Origin: Prorocentrum cordatum
Lineage: Eukaryota; Sar; Dinophyceae; Prorocentrales; Prorocentraceae
Assembly (NCBI GenBank): GCA_963575745.1
Contig: CAUYUJ010015723.1
Coordinates: 225,501 to 289,500, forward strand
Direction of reading: 5' to 3'
DNA length: 64,000 bases
The translations under genes and the position numbers were made by a program. The notes beneath the pieces were generated by a model, which had not been told where the DNA came from, ran no database searches, and was given only the letters and a program-made list of their open reading frames with translations. This document shows positions 62,165 through 64,000 of this stretch, one piece after another; positions within the stretch are counted from its first letter, which is position 1, and every line of letters begins with the position of its first letter.

Positions 62165-62815
62165 GATGTTTGGGTTCGGGTGGTATGTGTCGTTGCTCGG
62201 GTTAGAGCAAGGGCGTTAGAGTGAGGTTGTTACGGTTAAGGTTAGGGCGTTAGCGTCAGGGTTGGGGTTATAGGGTATAGGGGCTAGGGTTAGGGTGCTA
62301 GCGCTAGGGCGTTAGGGTTATGGTGTTAGGATTCGGGCCTTAGGTTTAGCGTCAGAGTGCCAGTGTTAGATTTCGGGCGCTAGGGTTAGAGTCTTTGGGC
62401 GCTAAATTTTGGAGTAGTGTTTACGGCTAGGGTTCTAGGGTTAGGGTGCTAGGGCTAGTGTGTTAGCGTTAGGGTAGTAACGAAAGAGTGTTACTGTCAG
62501 GTTTGGGGCGTCTGAGTTACGGTGAATGCTTAGGGTTGGGGTGTGAGGGTTTCGGCGTCAGGGTTAGGGTATTCAGGTGTTAGCGTGATGGTGCTAGGGT
62601 GCCAGGGTCAGGGTGCTAGGGTGTGAGGATTCGGGTCAGTGCTTAGGGTCAGGATGTTAGGACTAGGATGCTAGGGTAAGGGTGTTAGGGCTAGGGTGTT
62701 CGGACAAGGGTTAGGATGTTAGGATGAGCTTTGGGGTGTAAGGGTGAGGGCGATAGCGTTAGGATTCTTGGGTTCTTGGGTTAGGGTCATGGTGGTAGGG
62801 TTGGAGCTAGGTCAG
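62165..62815. repeat. degenerate TTAGGG-type array, opposite orientation to 48-54.5 kb
   Basis: Irregular GTTAGGGT, GCTAGGG and GTTAGCGTTAGGG units on the + strand. Same level of degeneracy as the larger array but inverted. Confidence 0.93.
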
Positions 62816-63129
62816 CGGAGCAAGAGGGGGGTGCAGCCCACCCAAGCCTCCCTTTTGGGGCAAAGGGGATGGGGGGGGAGAGAGGTGGGTTTAAACCCCT
62901 GCCCCAAAGGGCAACCAGTGGCGCGCCTTCGGACATCATTGTCAAAGCCTTGGAATAACGACCACTTGGGTTTCACTCGAGTTTCCGTGTGCCCTGCATC
63001 GGATGGTCGAAGACGCCTAGGGCGAATCACCGCCGCCCACTGCCTTCTGGAAACGCCTGTGTTGTGAAATGTAAACGAAGGCGCAGCCATGCTTGTGGAC
63101 TGCGTGATCCCCCTGCGCTCTGGGAAACC

Positions 63130-63345
63130 ACTGGGGGAACACTGGGGCGGGGTCATCGTGGCGCTCTCGGGGGGCTCTTTTCGGGCCGTTGGGGCATTCT
63201 TGGAGGCCGCTTGGGGCTCACGTGGGCCACCCTGTAGCTGTCTTGGGTCGTCTTAGGGTGCTCAAGGCCGTCTGGCGCCTTCGGAGGCTGTCTTGGGGGC
63301 CTGTCTGGACCCTCTTTGGGACCTCTTGGGGCTTTCCCGAAACAT
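63130..63345. repeat. CTCTTGGGG minisatellite, short array
   Basis: Units of GGGCTCTTTTCGGGCCGTTG and CTTGGGGC type in + orientation. Confidence 0.75.
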
Positions 63346-63419
63346 CGAATGGTGCGAGGGGCCTCAGTTCGTTTCAGCAAGGCGGCTCCTGCTTCTGGAT
63401 TGCTGAAAAGGTGCCGCCC

Positions 63420-64000
63420 ATGCCATGCCGGGCCTGGCCTCCCGAATGCGAAAGGATTGCAGCCCGCGTGCCGTGCCGTGCCGTGCCCGCGTGCCGTGCC
63501 CGCGTGCCGTGCTGTGTACCGCCCGTGCGTGCCGTGCCGTGCTTAGCCTCGGGTCAGGAGCGGCAGGGGTGCCGCCCGCGTGCCGGGCGGTGTGCGCGTG
63601 CCGTGCCGACCGTGCCGTGCCCATGTAGCGTCGGGGATGCGGGCAAGGTGCCGCCGCCCGCGTGCTGGGCAGTGGCGTGCCCGCGTGCCGCGTTGCGTCG
63701 TGCAGCGTCTGGAGCGCTAAACTCTGCCCGCATGCCGTGCCGTGCCCGCGTGCCGTGCCATGTCATGGTCATGTTCTGGACTGCGAAGCAGGTGCCGCTT
63801 GCGTGCCGTGAAGTGCCCGCGCGCCGTGCGTGCTGTGCCATGCCGTGCCCAGGTCCTGGGATGCGAAGGAGCTGATGCCCGCGTGCCGTGCCATGCCGTG
63901 CTTGGCAGCTGTGCTGCGAAGGAGGTGTCGCCCGCGCGCCGTGCCGTGTGAGGTGCCGTGCCCGCGTGCCGTGTCGTGCCGTGCTTGGTTTCTGGAATGC
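63420..64000. repeat. GTGCCGTGCC repeat in a larger unit, running off the right edge
   Basis: CCGTGCCGTGCCCGCGTGCC recurs inside units of about 100-110 bp bounded by GGGATGCGAAGGAGGTGCCG-like words. Cys/Arg/Ala-rich frames are artefacts. Confidence 0.9.

Overview
The window looks like nuclear DNA of a dinoflagellate. The evidence is a single-ketosynthase type I polyketide synthase with the dinoflagellate-type N-terminal extension, very sparse coding sequence, multi-kilobase introns, apparent GT, GC and GA splice donors, high GC, and long degenerate CCCTAA-type arrays. More than 95% of the window is repeats or unassigned intergenic or intronic DNA. I see no rRNA gene, no convincing tRNA and no CRISPR. 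The species cannot be fixed from the sequence.

Two genes can be supported, both on the + strand. The first is a centrin/caltractin-like EF-hand protein gene cut into five very small exons (41, 99, 54, 52 and about 62 nt at 5131, 8073, 9976, 12477 and 27008). They splice in phase into one continuous centrin-like sequence: end of EF1, EF2, linker, EF3, linker helix. The first EF1 loop and EF4 are not seen, so the gene probably starts upstream of the window; EF4 is missing or was missed. Its introns are 1.8 to 14.5 kb and packed with satellites and foldback elements. The second gene is a monofunctional ketosynthase (42012-44902, perhaps with an upstream exon at 41659-41716), with one 425-bp intron that carries a foldback element belonging to a family dispersed through the window.

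Layout. 1-4735: 77-bp tandem array, decaying rightwards. 5131-27069: the EF-hand gene and its repeat-filled introns, including a 355-bp satellite with a clean foldback insertion (17264-17438) and a 370-bp satellite (18.8-20.1 kb). 27.1-41.6 kb: a patchwork of tandem arrays (periods about 77, 90 and 104 bp), microsatellites and foldback elements. 41.7-44.9 kb: the polyketide synthase. 45-48 kb: GGA tract and more foldbacks. 48.0-54.5 kb: degenerate CCCTAA array. 54.5-62.1 kb: mixed repeats with a 100-N assembly gap inside a TAG microsatellite. 62.2-62.8 kb: TTAGGG-type array in the opposite orientation. 63.1-64.0 kb: CTTGGGG and GTGCC repeats.

At least ten dispersed families, labelled A to L below, recur in the window. 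Most are 100-200 bp imperfect inverted repeats. They are the main structural theme of the locus and probably shape its introns.
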